Counted from the stretch's first letter, positions 41,882-50,780 are shown. The stretch: 64,000 bases of DNA from Enterococcus devriesei (GCF_001885905.1 NZ_JXKM01000002.1:112257-176256); one strand, 5' to 3'. The notes: a model not told the origin generated them from the letters alone. Translations and numbers: made by a program.

Positions 41882-43129
41882 ATGGCAAGTTATAGCGAAA
41901 AAATGCTAGCGGCATTAAGAGAAGAAGAATTATCCGAAGCGAATTTAATGTTTGAAGAAGCATTAAAAAAAGATTCACCAGAATTATTGGCTAGTTTAGC
42001 GGAGGAACTACAAAGCTTAGGTTTTTTGGGCGAGACACAACGGATTTTAGAGAAATTATTGGCGGACTTTCCTGAGGAGGATATGTTTTATCTTTCATTG
42101 GCAGAAATCGCGATTGAAGAAGACGATATTGATAAGGCCTTTGAATATTTAGAACAGATCCAGCCAGATAGCGAAAATTATTTAGAGAGCTTATTAGTGA
42201 CTGCCGATCTTTATCAAGTACTGGGGATTCCAGAAGTTAGTGAAGCGAAACTATTGCAAGCTAAAACATTAGCGCCAGAAGAACCATTGATTACTTTTGC
42301 TTTAGCTGAATTGCATTTTTCTACTAATCAATTAGGCGAGGCCATTAATGATTATGGACAACTGCAAAAGCAAGGAATCGATGAAATCGCTAATATTTCG
42401 ATTGATGAACGAATCGGATCAGCCTACAGTATGATGGGAGGCTTTGAAGAAGCGATTCCATTTCTAGAACGAGCCTTAGAGAAGGAGCACACCTCCGATC
42501 GTTTATTCCAGCTAGGCTTCACTTATTATCAGCTCCATGATCATCAAAAAGCCATCAATTATTTGCAAGAATTAGAAACCCTTGATCCGCAATATCAAAG
42601 TGTTTATTATTACTTGACAGACAGTTTGAAGGAAGAAGAATTATTAGAAGAAGCCTTGACTGTCGCTGAAAAAGGCATCAAAGAAAATCCTTATCAAGTC
42701 GAACTGCTGCATTTAGCTTCCGAGATCGCCTATCGTTTACGAGACAGTAAAAAGGCGGAGGAATTATTACAGCAAGCACTTGAAACAGGTGAGAAGACTG
42801 ATGAAACGTTGCTAACGTTAAGTAATCTCTATTTGAATGAAGAACAGCCTGATAAGGCGATCGAAATGATCAGTCAAATGGATGAAGAAGACAATCCTTA
42901 TGCTGCTTGGAATTTAGCGCAAGCCTATAATGAATTAGAAGATTTTGAGGCGGCAGGTACGTACTACAAGCAAGCTTATGAAGATTTGGCTCATGAGCCA
43001 GATTTCTTAAAAGCTTATGGTCTCTTTTTACGAGAAGACGGTCAAATAGAGTTGGCTCGTAAAGTGTTAACAAGTTACCTACAATTAGAGCCTGGAGATT
43101 TAGAGGTGCAGTCCTTATTAGAAGAGTAG
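41882..43129 (+). CDS. TPR repeat protein (YpiA-like)
   Basis: 415 residues made almost wholly of tetratricopeptide repeats (for example EDMFYLSLAEIAIEEDDIDKAFEYLEQIQPD and YAAWNLAQAYNELEDFEAAGTYYKQAYEDL), strongly acidic, no signal or membrane segment. It begins one base after the AroB-like stop, with the RBS in the end of that gene. Synteny with ypiB identifies it as the YpiA-type protein. TPR arrays mediate protein contacts; the partner is unknown, but the adjacent AroB-like and YpiB proteins are candidates. Confidence 0.85.
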   Translation: MASYSEKMLAALREEELSEANLMFEEALKKDSPELLASLAEELQSLGFLGETQRILEKLLADFPEEDMFYLSLAEIAIEEDDIDKAFEYLEQIQPDSENYLESLLVTADLYQVLGIPEVSEAKLLQAKTLAPEEPLITFALAELHFSTNQLGEAINDYGQLQKQGIDEIANISIDERIGSAYSMMGGFEEAIPFLERALEKEHTSDRLFQLGFTYYQLHDHQKAINYLQELETLDPQYQSVYYYLTDSLKEEELLEEALTVAEKGIKENPYQVELLHLASEIAYRLRDSKKAEELLQQALETGEKTDETLLTLSNLYLNEEQPDKAIEMISQMDEEDNPYAAWNLAQAYNELEDFEAAGTYYKQAYEDLAHEPDFLKAYGLFLREDGQIELARKVLTSYLQLEPGDLEVQSLLEE

Positions 43130-43141
43130 AGAGGTGAGAAG

Positions 43142-43687
43142 ATGATCGATGTAGCTGAAAAACGTGAATTTCTTGTTTGGTTGATCAACAATGTGTCTTT
43201 TCAACGACGAGAAGTGATTTGGATTTTGAACTACTTAATTAATCACGAAGCCATTTTGCGGAATGTGCATATCGTTGAAGGCGCCTTGAATACGAAGCGC
43301 GGCATCGTTTTTCGCGATATCACTCAACGTGAAGATCCCATGGTGCTTACGGTAGAGGGTCAGCAGTTTACGAATAGTGATCAAATTTTTCATGAGATTC
43401 GCCTACATTGGCAGCAGCCTTTGTACTTAGAGTGTGTCTTCCCCAACTCTTGGCAAAATGCCCAATACTTATCGGTCTTGGAGGATAATCCCGAAAATTC
43501 TTGGAACGATACTGTTAGTGAAGAGATCGTCTTAGAGGTGGAGAATTATTTGAAGCATCAAGAGAAAGAAGCGCAGGCGGACTTGTTGAAGAAACAAATT
43601 GATCTTGCGTTGGAGGATGGCGATAAGGAGTCGTTCCTCATCTTGTCTGATGAATTGAATCGATTGAAATTAACTTTACATGAATGA
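43142..43687 (+). CDS. ypiB: UPF0302 family protein YpiB with IDEAL domain
   Basis: 181 residues. The N-terminal UPF0302 domain (FLVWLINNVSFQRREVIWILNYLINHEAILRNVHIVE) and a C-terminal IDEAL-type helix (LLKKQIDLALEDGDKESFLILSDELNRL). Bacillus YpiB takes part in regulated turnover of lipopolysaccharide-independent envelope functions and of menaquinol oxidase assembly context; the exact role here is not evident. It follows the TPR gene by 12 nt with RBS AGAGGTGAG, ending the operon at a terminator. Confidence 0.88.
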   Translation: MIDVAEKREFLVWLINNVSFQRREVIWILNYLINHEAILRNVHIVEGALNTKRGIVFRDITQREDPMVLTVEGQQFTNSDQIFHEIRLHWQQPLYLECVFPNSWQNAQYLSVLEDNPENSWNDTVSEEIVLEVENYLKHQEKEAQADLLKKQIDLALEDGDKESFLILSDELNRLKLTLHE

Positions 43688-43697
43688 TGAATGATTT

Positions 43698-43732
43698 TAG
43701 CAAGCAGTCGGAAATCCTGCTTGCTATTTTTA
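43698..43732 (+). terminator. Terminator after ypiB
   Basis: TAGCAAGCAG (43698-43707) / CTGCTTGCTA (43717-43726), 9-nt loop, TTTTTAT tail. Confidence 0.88.
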
Positions 43733-43760
43733 TGGGAATATCGTGAAAATATAAAAAGAA

Positions 43761-43789
43761 TTCACTTAATCACTGGAATATGATACGAT
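43761..43789 (+). promoter_or_regulatory. Promoter of the lipoprotein gene
   Basis: TTCACT (43761-43766), 17-bp spacer, TACGAT (43784-43789) with an extended TG. Confidence 0.5.
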
Positions 43790-43887
43790 TTAGTTAATAG
43801 TAAGTCCTAAATATAATTTCTATTCTATTATTTGTGAAACAGGTAATTAGTATCGCCGAGGAGAATAGAAAGAAACGGAGGGTTTTA

Positions 43888-44511
43888 ATGAAAAAATATT
43901 TTTTATTGACTGTCTTGGCAGTGGTGACGATGGGTCTCTTTGGTGGTTGTTCAAACAACGATGACACGAGTGATAGTTCAGCCAGCCAATCTTCATCGTC
44001 TAGTGAAATGAAAGCGGATAATGCGGATCAAGTCATGCAGGATTTTGATTCAATTACACTAGGTGACGCGGAAAACAAAGGCGAAGGCGGAACAGCAAAA
44101 ACAGAAGTTGAGCAGTTTTTTGGAAAAGTCAGCGAAGAAGATAAGGGCAAGGCCAAAGAAATCACGACAGATGTGATCACTTGGGACAAGCCCGCTGGAG
44201 CAAAATCGATTGTCATCTCCTTTATTGATGACAAAGTAGTTGGAAAATCGATCGATGGGTTAGAAACAGCCGACGAAAAAGAACTATCTAAGGCCCAATT
44301 TGGCGACCTAAAAACTGATGGCTCGTACACCAAACAAATGGCACTGGAACAGCTTGGTAAACCGGAGGGCATAGGTGCTAACAGAGACTCTGATGGAATG
44401 GTGGAAATTTATAACTGGAACAATGTGACGGATGAAAATAAAAAAGTAATTACGACAATTGAATTTGTTGATGGGAATGCTAAGACAAAAAATCAAACAG
44501 ACAGAGAATAA
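43888..44511 (+). CDS. Lipoprotein, DUF3862-like
   Basis: 207 residues. Signal peptide with lipobox GLFGGC (lipidated Cys near residue 20), a Ser/Asp-rich linker, then two similar small domains: MQDFDSITLGD ... TEVEQFFGKVSEE and AQFGDLKTDGSYTKQMALEQLGKPEGIG. This tandem BLIP-like arrangement resembles DUF3862 lipoproteins of streptococci and enterococci, whose function is unknown. Strong RBS ACGGAGGG before ATG 43888; a longer frame from 43834 would bury the signal peptide. Convergent with the YitT gene. Confidence 0.85.
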   Translation: MKKYFLLTVLAVVTMGLFGGCSNNDDTSDSSASQSSSSSEMKADNADQVMQDFDSITLGDAENKGEGGTAKTEVEQFFGKVSEEDKGKAKEITTDVITWDKPAGAKSIVISFIDDKVVGKSIDGLETADEKELSKAQFGDLKTDGSYTKQMALEQLGKPEGIGANRDSDGMVEIYNWNNVTDENKKVITTIEFVDGNAKTKNQTDRE

Positions 44512-44513
44512 AT

Positions 44514-44551
44514 AAAAGAGGACTTCCGCGATAAGTGGAAGTCCTCTTTTT
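44514..44551. terminator. Bidirectional terminator between convergent genes
   Basis: A perfect 14-bp stem (44514-44527 with 44537-44550), T-run on the + strand and a T-rich flank on the minus strand, so it can serve the lipoprotein and the YitT gene. Confidence 0.92.
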
Positions 44552-44557
44552 GATATG

Positions 44558-45448
44558 TTAAGTAGTTCGTTTCAAGGTGAAGCGGCGCCGTTGCGGCCTT
44601 AAATAAGTGAAGCCTTCTCCTTCAACATCATGAACATTGCTGATTAAGATAAAAGCTTTTTCATCCACGGAGTGAACTATTTTTTTAACCTCGTTAATCT
44701 CTTGCTGTGAAACTACGATATAGACGATCCGTTTCATTTCAGAAGAAAAGCCGCCTTCGCCATGCAGGTAGGTTACACCCCGTTCCAGATGGCCCATTAG
44801 TAATTCAGCGACCACGTTACTTTCATTGGTGATAATCATGACACCTTTGGCTGCATATCCGCCGGAAGAAAGAATGTCTACGACGCGACTGAATACGAAA
44901 GAAACAATCAAGGTGTACATCATGCGTTTCAAATCTAGATAAGTCAATGAGCAGATCAAAACAATAATATCAAAAACTAATAAGGATTTTCCCATCGTCA
45001 GACCGAATTTCTGTTCCAAGATGCGGGCGATCACGTCTGCTCCACCAGTTGTTCCACCGTAGCGATAAACTAATCCGCTGCCAAAACCGGCGAACAAACC
45101 AGCTAAAATCGAGACGATAAACAGGTCGTGGTCTAAATTAATTGTGAATGGTACACGTTGCCAGATCCATAAGAAGACGGATAAACAAACCGTGCCTAGA
45201 ATGGTGTAATAAAAAGAACGTTTTCCCAAAATTCTCCCACCGATTAAAATCAAAGGTATATTAATAATTAATGTTGTATACGCAGGGTCGATACCAAACA
45301 AGGCGCGAATGATCAAGGTGATACCGGTAACGCCACCTTCTGCTAAATGGTTGGCAATATTCAAGTAAACCAATCCAAAGGCATATATAGCTGTACCCAC
45401 CACAATAAATAAAATTTCCTTAATCCGTGTAGTCATAGTCGTTTCCAT
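44558..45448 (-). CDS. YitT/YpjC family membrane protein (DUF161-DUF2179)
   Basis: 296 residues. Five to six N-terminal hydrophobic helices (YitT_membrane, with AEGGVTGITLIIRALFGIDPAYTTLIINIPL and YRYGGTTGGADVIARIL) and a cytoplasmic C-terminal DUF2179 domain (HGEGGFSSEMKRIVYIVVSQQEINEVKKIV), a PII-like fold. Transport is suspected for the family, substrate unknown. Start ATG at 45448 follows GAGGGGGTG on the minus strand. It corresponds to Bacillus ypjC, which also lies beside ypjD. Confidence 0.88.
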   Translation of the reverse strand: METTMTTRIKEILFIVVGTAIYAFGLVYLNIANHLAEGGVTGITLIIRALFGIDPAYTTLIINIPLILIGGRILGKRSFYYTILGTVCLSVFLWIWQRVPFTINLDHDLFIVSILAGLFAGFGSGLVYRYGGTTGGADVIARILEQKFGLTMGKSLLVFDIIVLICSLTYLDLKRMMYTLIVSFVFSRVVDILSSGGYAAKGVMIITNESNVVAELLMGHLERGVTYLHGEGGFSSEMKRIVYIVVSQQEINEVKKIVHSVDEKAFILISNVHDVEGEGFTYLRPQRRRFTLKRTT

Positions 45449-45561
45449 ACGACACCCCCTCAAATTTTATCCTCATCCAACATAGCACGAAATATAGATT
45501 GTTACAACAACATGATAGGAAAGAAAACTGTTTTTTGATAAGATAGGTTTGAGGTGGTTTG

Positions 45562-45912
45562 ATGAAACAAAAGACAATGAAAATCATGCAACAAGAAGTT
45601 GATGATTATATCCAACAGTTTAAGACAGGTTATTTTTCCCCATTAGGTCAAATGGCTCGTTTGACCGAAGAAGTCGGAGAGCTGGCTCGTGAGATCAATC
45701 ATTATTACGGTGAGAAAAGCAAAAAAGCATCAGAGCAACCGAAGACTGTTGAAGAAGAATTAGGTGATGTTTTATTCGTCACGATTATTATGGCTAACTC
45801 TTTAGGGATTGATTTAACGGAAGCCTTTGATCGCAATATGCATAAATTTAACCAGCGGGATCGTTACCGCTTTGAACGAAAAGATGGTCAGACGGAAGGT
45901 GACGCACAATGA
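45562..45912 (+). CDS. MazG-like nucleotide pyrophosphohydrolase (YpjD)
   Basis: 116 residues: ARLTEEVGELAREINHYYG and EEELGDVLFVTIIMANSLGIDL carry the paired ExxE and ExxD metal ligands of the MazG fold. It would hydrolyse non-canonical or excess NTPs/dNTPs to monophosphates. The start is 7 nt after GAGG. It overlaps cca by ATGA, matching the Bacillus ypjD-cca neighbourhood. Confidence 0.92.
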   Translation: MKQKTMKIMQQEVDDYIQQFKTGYFSPLGQMARLTEEVGELAREINHYYGEKSKKASEQPKTVEEELGDVLFVTIIMANSLGIDLTEAFDRNMHKFNQRDRYRFERKDGQTEGDAQ

Positions 45913-47126
45913 GACTAGAAGCCTTGCCATTAGAATTTCAAGGGGCGATGCCGATTTTACGGAAATTACAAAATGCCGGTTATGAAGCCTATTATGTCGG
46001 AGGAAGCGTTCGCGACATTTTACTGAACAAACCAATCCATGATGTCGACATCGCCACCAGTGCTTTTCCGGCTGAGGTCAAGGAATTATTTCACCGAACG
46101 ATCGATGTCGGTATTGATCATGGCACCGTGATGGTTGTCACAAAGGAAGCCACCTATGAAGTCACTACCTTCCGAACTGAATCAACGTATCAAGATTATC
46201 GTCGACCAGATCATGTTGAGTTTGTTCGTTCACTAAAGGAAGATTTGAAACGCCGGGATTTTACAATCAATGCGTTGGCGGTGGGAATTGATGGCAATGT
46301 GATTGATTTATTTGACGGCTTAAGTGATTTGCGAAATAAGGTCTTGCGGGCAGTGGGAAATCCTTATGAACGTTTTCATGAAGATGCGCTGCGAATGATG
46401 CGGGCGTTACGCTTTGTCAGTCATTTAGGCTTTACGTTGGAACCAGAAACTTTCGAAGCGATTCAAGAATACCATTCATTGTTGGCGAAGATTTCAGTGG
46501 AACGAATCAACGTGGAGTTCGTTAAATTGATGATGGGTTCGTTTCGGGAAGCCGGTCTGCGCTCCTTTGTGGAATCTGAGTGTTATATTTATTGTCCGGG
46601 GTTACGAGAACATGGTGATGCATTACTGAATTTCGCTGAGTTGCGGGGGCCGGCAATTCCAACTGAACGCCAAGCCTGGACCTTGTTAATGACGATGCTG
46701 AATTTTGGTGAAGAAGAGATCCGGCAGTTTATGAAGGAGTGGAAATGTTCCAATCAGTTGATTCGTGAAGTTAGCCAGATGGTTCCAGCACTTCATTACC
46801 GACTAATCCATGAGTGGGACAATTGGTCCTTGTATCAGCTTGGCCGAGAATTGGCTTTGTCGGTGGAGTACTTATTGTATTATTTTCAGCGGGAACCGAA
46901 TTTAGCGAAGGTCCGCTTACTGTATCAATATTTACCGATCTTTTCCTTGAAGGATCTTGCATTAAAAGGGAACGATCTCATGAGTAACTTTGATTATCCT
47001 CGCGGACCGTGGATCAGTACGACCTTGAAAGCGCTGGAACAAGAAGTAGTTGAAGGTCATTTAAATAATGAAAAAGCAGTGCTTTTGGCCTATGCGACAG
47101 ATTTTTTGAAAAGGAGAATGATATGA
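45909..47126 (+). CDS. cca: CCA tRNA nucleotidyltransferase
   Basis: 405 residues, class II, Gram-positive type. GGSVRDILLNKPIHDVDIATSAFP (metal-binding DxD), RRDFTINALAV, the template motif FHEDALRMMRALRF. It adds or repairs the 3' CCA of tRNAs. Coupled on both sides: ATGA with mazG upstream and ATGA with the thioesterase downstream. An RBS-like GGAAGGTG lies in the end of mazG. Confidence 0.96.
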   Translation: MRLEALPLEFQGAMPILRKLQNAGYEAYYVGGSVRDILLNKPIHDVDIATSAFPAEVKELFHRTIDVGIDHGTVMVVTKEATYEVTTFRTESTYQDYRRPDHVEFVRSLKEDLKRRDFTINALAVGIDGNVIDLFDGLSDLRNKVLRAVGNPYERFHEDALRMMRALRFVSHLGFTLEPETFEAIQEYHSLLAKISVERINVEFVKLMMGSFREAGLRSFVESECYIYCPGLREHGDALLNFAELRGPAIPTERQAWTLLMTMLNFGEEEIRQFMKEWKCSNQLIREVSQMVPALHYRLIHEWDNWSLYQLGRELALSVEYLLYYFQREPNLAKVRLLYQYLPIFSLKDLALKGNDLMSNFDYPRGPWISTTLKALEQEVVEGHLNNEKAVLLAYATDFLKRRMI

Positions 47127-47485
47127 AGACACTGACCAAAAAATATCAAGTGGCAAAGAATCAGACGGCACGTTCAATGGGCTCTGGTGATTTAGAAGTC
47201 TTAGCGACACCTGCGTTAGTTGCCATGATGGAAAATTGTGCAAAAAGCTTCGTGGCTGACGGGCTTTCTATAGGACAAACAACGGTCGGTTTCAAGCTTG
47301 ATTTGAAACATCTTGCACCAAGCGCCACTGGGGCTGAAATCAAGGTTGAAGCCGAGCTTACTGATGTTGACGGTCAGAAGCTGTCTTTTTCGATCAGAGC
47401 TTATGATCAAGCGACCTTAATTGGGAGTGCCAGTCATCAACGAGTGATTGTCGAAACGGCAGATTTTTTAGAAAAATTGAAGTAG
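47123..47485 (+). CDS. FlK-type hotdog thioesterase
   Basis: 120 residues of hotdog fold. T29, E37 and H63 have exactly the spacing (8 and 26) of the catalytic Thr42-Glu50-His76 of fluoroacetyl-CoA thioesterase FlK, in the contexts LATPALVAMMENC and LDLKHLAPSATG. Most family members hydrolyse small acyl-CoAs; fluoroacetyl-CoA itself is an unlikely natural substrate here. RBS AAAAGGAGAA in the end of cca and four-base overlap indicate coupling to cca. Substrate unknown. Confidence 0.85.
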   Translation: MKTLTKKYQVAKNQTARSMGSGDLEVLATPALVAMMENCAKSFVADGLSIGQTTVGFKLDLKHLAPSATGAEIKVEAELTDVDGQKLSFSIRAYDQATLIGSASHQRVIVETADFLEKLK

Positions 47486-47556
47486 AAGCACAACATGTGA
47501 CCGTTTACTCAAGGTGTGCTAAACTAATTCTAGATTAGTAGTGAGGAGAATGTAGA

Positions 47557-48009
47557 ATGGCAAGAGAAATGACAGCTTTAAAGTTCTATTTCCGTAATGG
47601 GGAAACTTGGACGATCGATCGTCGATATATTGGTGATTTGTGGATCAAGCAAATTACGACAAGTTTTGGAAGAATTCACGGTAGTGAGTTTGTTGAAATC
47701 CATCCATGTGCGGGCTTCAAGATCGAAATTTATCAAGAAGGCGACCATGTTCAAACTTCAGACATCAATTTAGGTGGTTTAGAAATGGGGATGTTTGAAC
47801 GTGCCCGTAAATTCGAAGACATCGAACGGATGGAAATCATTTACCGTGCAGGACATCCAGATTCCGTTTACTTCCCTTATAAAGACAAAGACACTGAAGG
47901 GTTAGACAACGTATATCAATCAACGAAAGTCTCTGAAAAGACTAAGAGCCTTTACATCGTGATTGATCCAACCAAGACGGTTGATGAAGTCTATGGCGAA
48001 TCATTTTAA
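47557..48009 (+). CDS. Conserved-looking cytoplasmic protein of unknown function
   Basis: 150 residues, soluble, no signal or TM segment. Beta-rich N-terminal half (ALKFYFRNGETWTIDRRYIGDLWIKQITTSFGRI) and a charged middle (MFERARKFEDIERMEIIYRAG). I do not recognise the family. Codon use is strongly biased and the RBS AGTGAGGAGAA is good, suggesting real and possibly abundant expression. It is monocistronic, with a strong terminator; it lies between the cca group and the MarR gene. Confidence 0.75.
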   Translation: MAREMTALKFYFRNGETWTIDRRYIGDLWIKQITTSFGRIHGSEFVEIHPCAGFKIEIYQEGDHVQTSDINLGGLEMGMFERARKFEDIERMEIIYRAGHPDSVYFPYKDKDTEGLDNVYQSTKVSEKTKSLYIVIDPTKTVDEVYGESF

Positions 48010-48016
48010 TAGCACG

Positions 48017-48051
48017 AAGACAAGTATTCGTTTGAATACTTGTCTTTTTTT
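48017..48051 (+). terminator. Terminator after the 150-residue protein gene
   Basis: A perfect 13-bp stem (48017-48029 with 48034-48046), GTTT loop, T-run. Confidence 0.93.
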
Positions 48052-48062
48052 AAGTAATTATT

Positions 48063-48138
48063 AAGGTACCGTAATAAAAACAACAATACTCTTGCTAATT
48101 TAAGAAGGTACCTGTATTATATATTTATGTAAGGTACC
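48063..48138 (+). promoter_or_regulatory. MarR-gene promoter with three AAGGTACC repeats
   Basis: Promoter TTGCTA (48092-48097), 17-bp spacer, TATTAT (48115-48120). The octamer AAGGTACC, containing palindromic GGTACC, occurs at 48063-48070, 48105-48112 (inside the spacer) and 48131-48138 (just after the start site). This arrangement is what an autorepressor operator would look like. Confidence 0.7.
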
Positions 48139-48203
48139 TCTCTAAAAGCTTTGCTTCAAATTTTTATTGGAAAACGATTATTTTTAAAGAGGAGAGAGTT
48201 ATT

Positions 48204-48785
48204 ATGGAAAACCAAATGAATGAACAATTTATGAAATTACAACATGACTTGCATCGTTACTTGCGCAGTCGCGCAGCTAAAAACCATACGATGGGGCCTC
48301 ATCGTGGTCAAGGACGCATTTTAGCTTTGTTGAAACTAAATCCTGAAATCAGCCAAAAAGAATTAACCTTTGTCTTAGATATGCGTCCACAATCAGTGGG
48401 TGAACTACTACAAAAATTAGAAGACAAAGAATGGATCACTCGTGAAGCTTCTGAAGCGGACCGTCGTGTAATGATTGTTCGTTTAACTGAATTAGGCAAG
48501 GCTGAAGCTGAAAAGGTTTCTGAGCGTCCCGATTTTGGTGAGGAATTATTTGCAGACTTTACTGACGAAGAAAAAGCTGAATGGTCACGACTAGTAGAAA
48601 AACTATCAAATACACTAAAAAGTCATTTTTCAGAGGAAGAATCCGAAGAAACCTTTGGTGGCGGACGTGATTTTGATGATCCGAGATTCTCTCATAGAGG
48701 GGGTCATCATGGGTTTGGCGGTCCACATGGTCATGGAGCAAGAAAGGCTCATCATTTTTCTGAATTTGATGGCTTTAACTGGTAA
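48204..48785 (+). CDS. MarR family regulator with His/Gly-rich tail
   Basis: 193 residues. Winged helix with the recognition region SQKELTFVLDMRPQSVGELLQKLEDKEWITREASEADRRVMIVRLTELG, the MarR signature including the DxR wing. The C-terminal 45 residues are unusual: GGGRDFDDPRFSHRGGHHGFGGPHGHGARKAHHF, rich in His and Gly, a likely metal-binding or unstructured tail. RBS AAAGAGGAGAGAG. Three GGTACC repeats at its promoter suggest autoregulation. The only downstream gene before a terminator is itself, so other targets must lie elsewhere. Confidence 0.88.
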   Translation: MENQMNEQFMKLQHDLHRYLRSRAAKNHTMGPHRGQGRILALLKLNPEISQKELTFVLDMRPQSVGELLQKLEDKEWITREASEADRRVMIVRLTELGKAEAEKVSERPDFGEELFADFTDEEKAEWSRLVEKLSNTLKSHFSEEESEETFGGGRDFDDPRFSHRGGHHGFGGPHGHGARKAHHFSEFDGFNW

Positions 48786-48825
48786 TCAATATTTGTACAA
48801 TGAATGATCACTTAATTCTAGTGAA

Positions 48826-48861
48826 GTCGTAGAGGAAAAATTTCCTTTACGGCTTTTTTTT
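48826..48861 (+). terminator. Terminator after the MarR gene
   Basis: A 13-bp stem (48826-48838 with 48841-48853, G-T pairs included), tight loop, T8. Confidence 0.85.
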
Positions 48862-48899
48862 GTTACAATAACGAAGAGAAATTTTGAGGATGGTTCAAA

Positions 48900-50780
48900 A
48901 TGAAAGAATTGAAAGTAACAGAATTATTTAAAACCTTTGGTGATAAAACTTTATTTGATCGGATCTCTTTTTTGATTCATGAAAAGGATCGGATTGGCTT
49001 GATCGGTGTTAATGGCACTGGAAAATCCAGCTTGCTAGCGATCTTAGCTGGTCGTGACAGTGGGGACGGCGATATTTCAGCCATTGAAAAAGCCAGTGAT
49101 TATCGGATCGGCTATTTAGCGCAAGACCAGCAATTTCCCGCTGAGACAATGGTTCTAGACGCAGTTTTCCAAGGTAATAATCCCTTGATGCAGACCGTAC
49201 GAGCGTATGAAAAGGCTTTGCTACAATTAGCCGAGAATAACAGTGCTGCTGCCCAACGTCAGTTTACTCTGGCGGAAGAAGCGATGAACAAACAAGATGC
49301 CTGGACGGCTGATAGTGAAGCAAAAGCGATTTTAAATAAACTAGGCATCGAAACCTTGGACCAACAGATTGGTCAACTATCTGGTGGTCAGATCAAGCGC
49401 GTGGCTTTGGCGCAAGTACTGATTGATTCGCCAGATTTATTATTGTTGGATGAACCTACCAACCATTTAGATTATGATGCGATTCAATGGTTGGAAAATT
49501 ATTTGAAACATTATCAAGGCTCATTATTAATGGTGACTCATGATCGGTACTTTTTAGATCGTGTAACCAATCGCATTTTTGAGCTGTCATTTGGGCAGTT
49601 GTATGAGTACCACGGCAATTATGAAGCCTACCTCGTTGAAAAGGCCGAACGTGATCGGGTTGCGGTCGAACAAGAAGGTAAACGCAAGCAATTATATAAA
49701 CAAGAGCTGGCTTGGATGCGAGCCGGAGCTCAGGCCCGCAGCACGAAACAACAGGCGCGGATCAATCGTTTTGAAGATTTGAAGGAAAACCTTCATCAAG
49801 TCCAAAATGATGGACAGATTGAAATGAACATCGCAACTACGCGGCTAGGGAAAAAAGTACTAGAAATGAAGGATGCTTCATTTACGATTGAAGGCAAAAA
49901 GATCCTCAGCCATTTTGATTTATTGATCCAATCGAAAGAACGCTTAGGGATCACCGGAAAAAATGGGGCGGGAAAATCGACCTTGTTAAATTTATTAGCC
50001 GGGCGTTTAACCTTAGACAGCGGGGTGCTTGAAGTAGGTGAAACGGTACGCTTGGCTTATTACACACAACAAAATGAAGCACTAGATCCAGAAAAGCGGA
50101 TGATCGCTTATTTACAAGAAGCGGCGGAAGAAGTCAAGCAGCGCGATGGTTCACAAATTGGTGTCGCGGAACTATTGGAGCGTTTCTTATTTCCTCGTTT
50201 CATGCACGGAACAAAGATCGGCAAGTTGTCCGGCGGTGAGAAACGGCGACTTTATTTGTTGAAGCTATTGATTCAACAGCCGAATGTTTTACTATTGGAT
50301 GAGCCAACAAATGACTTGGACATCGCTACCTTGACGATTTTAGAGGATTATCTGCAAGACTTTGCGGGTGCGGTGATCACCGTTTCTCATGATCGCTATT
50401 TCTTAGATAAAGTGGCTGAAAAGTTATTGATCTTCGAAGGAGAAGGTGCGATCGTCTCCTACTTTGGTTCAATTTTGGATTATTTGGCGCAGCAAACCCC
50501 GGTGAAAGAAGAGAAAGCAGTTAAAGTAAAGACACAGCCGCACTCACCAGAACGGAAGAAAAAACTTTCTTACAATGAACAAAAAGAATGGTCCACGATT
50601 GAAGAAGATATTGCCACCTTGGAAAGCAAGCTAGACGAGCTGACGGAAGCCATGAATCATCAAGGAGATGACTTTACTAAGCTGCAAACCTTGCAAAAAG
50701 AATTAGACGAGACAGAAGCAGCGTTGGAAGAAAAAATGACTCGTTGGGAATATTTAAGTGAAATTGTCGAAGGAAGCTGA
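48900..50780 (+). CDS. ABC-F ATPase (YfmR/Uup type)
   Basis: 626 residues, two ABC domains in one chain and no membrane segments. Walker A GVNGTGKSSL and GKNGAGKSTL, signatures LSGGQIKRV and LSGGEKRRL, Walker B LLLLDEPTNHLD and VLLLDEPTNDLD; the interdomain linker (KRKQLYKQELAWMRAGAQARSTKQQARINRFEDL) is the P-site tRNA interaction motif. The C-terminal coiled coil (TIEEDIATLESKLDELTEAMN) fits the Uup/YfmR branch. Translation factor acting on stalled ribosomes; nothing indicates an antibiotic-resistance subtype. Confidence 0.9.
   Translation: MKELKVTELFKTFGDKTLFDRISFLIHEKDRIGLIGVNGTGKSSLLAILAGRDSGDGDISAIEKASDYRIGYLAQDQQFPAETMVLDAVFQGNNPLMQTVRAYEKALLQLAENNSAAAQRQFTLAEEAMNKQDAWTADSEAKAILNKLGIETLDQQIGQLSGGQIKRVALAQVLIDSPDLLLLDEPTNHLDYDAIQWLENYLKHYQGSLLMVTHDRYFLDRVTNRIFELSFGQLYEYHGNYEAYLVEKAERDRVAVEQEGKRKQLYKQELAWMRAGAQARSTKQQARINRFEDLKENLHQVQNDGQIEMNIATTRLGKKVLEMKDASFTIEGKKILSHFDLLIQSKERLGITGKNGAGKSTLLNLLAGRLTLDSGVLEVGETVRLAYYTQQNEALDPEKRMIAYLQEAAEEVKQRDGSQIGVAELLERFLFPRFMHGTKIGKLSGGEKRRLYLLKLLIQQPNVLLLDEPTNDLDIATLTILEDYLQDFAGAVITVSHDRYFLDKVAEKLLIFEGEGAIVSYFGSILDYLAQQTPVKEEKAVKVKTQPHSPERKKKLSYNEQKEWSTIEEDIATLESKLDELTEAMNHQGDDFTKLQTLQKELDETEAALEEKMTRWEYLSEIVEGS

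Noticed and set aside
48900..50780. Antibiotic-resistance ABC-F protein
   Set aside because: Linker and C-terminal coiled coil fit the housekeeping YfmR/Uup branch; nothing points to a resistance subtype.
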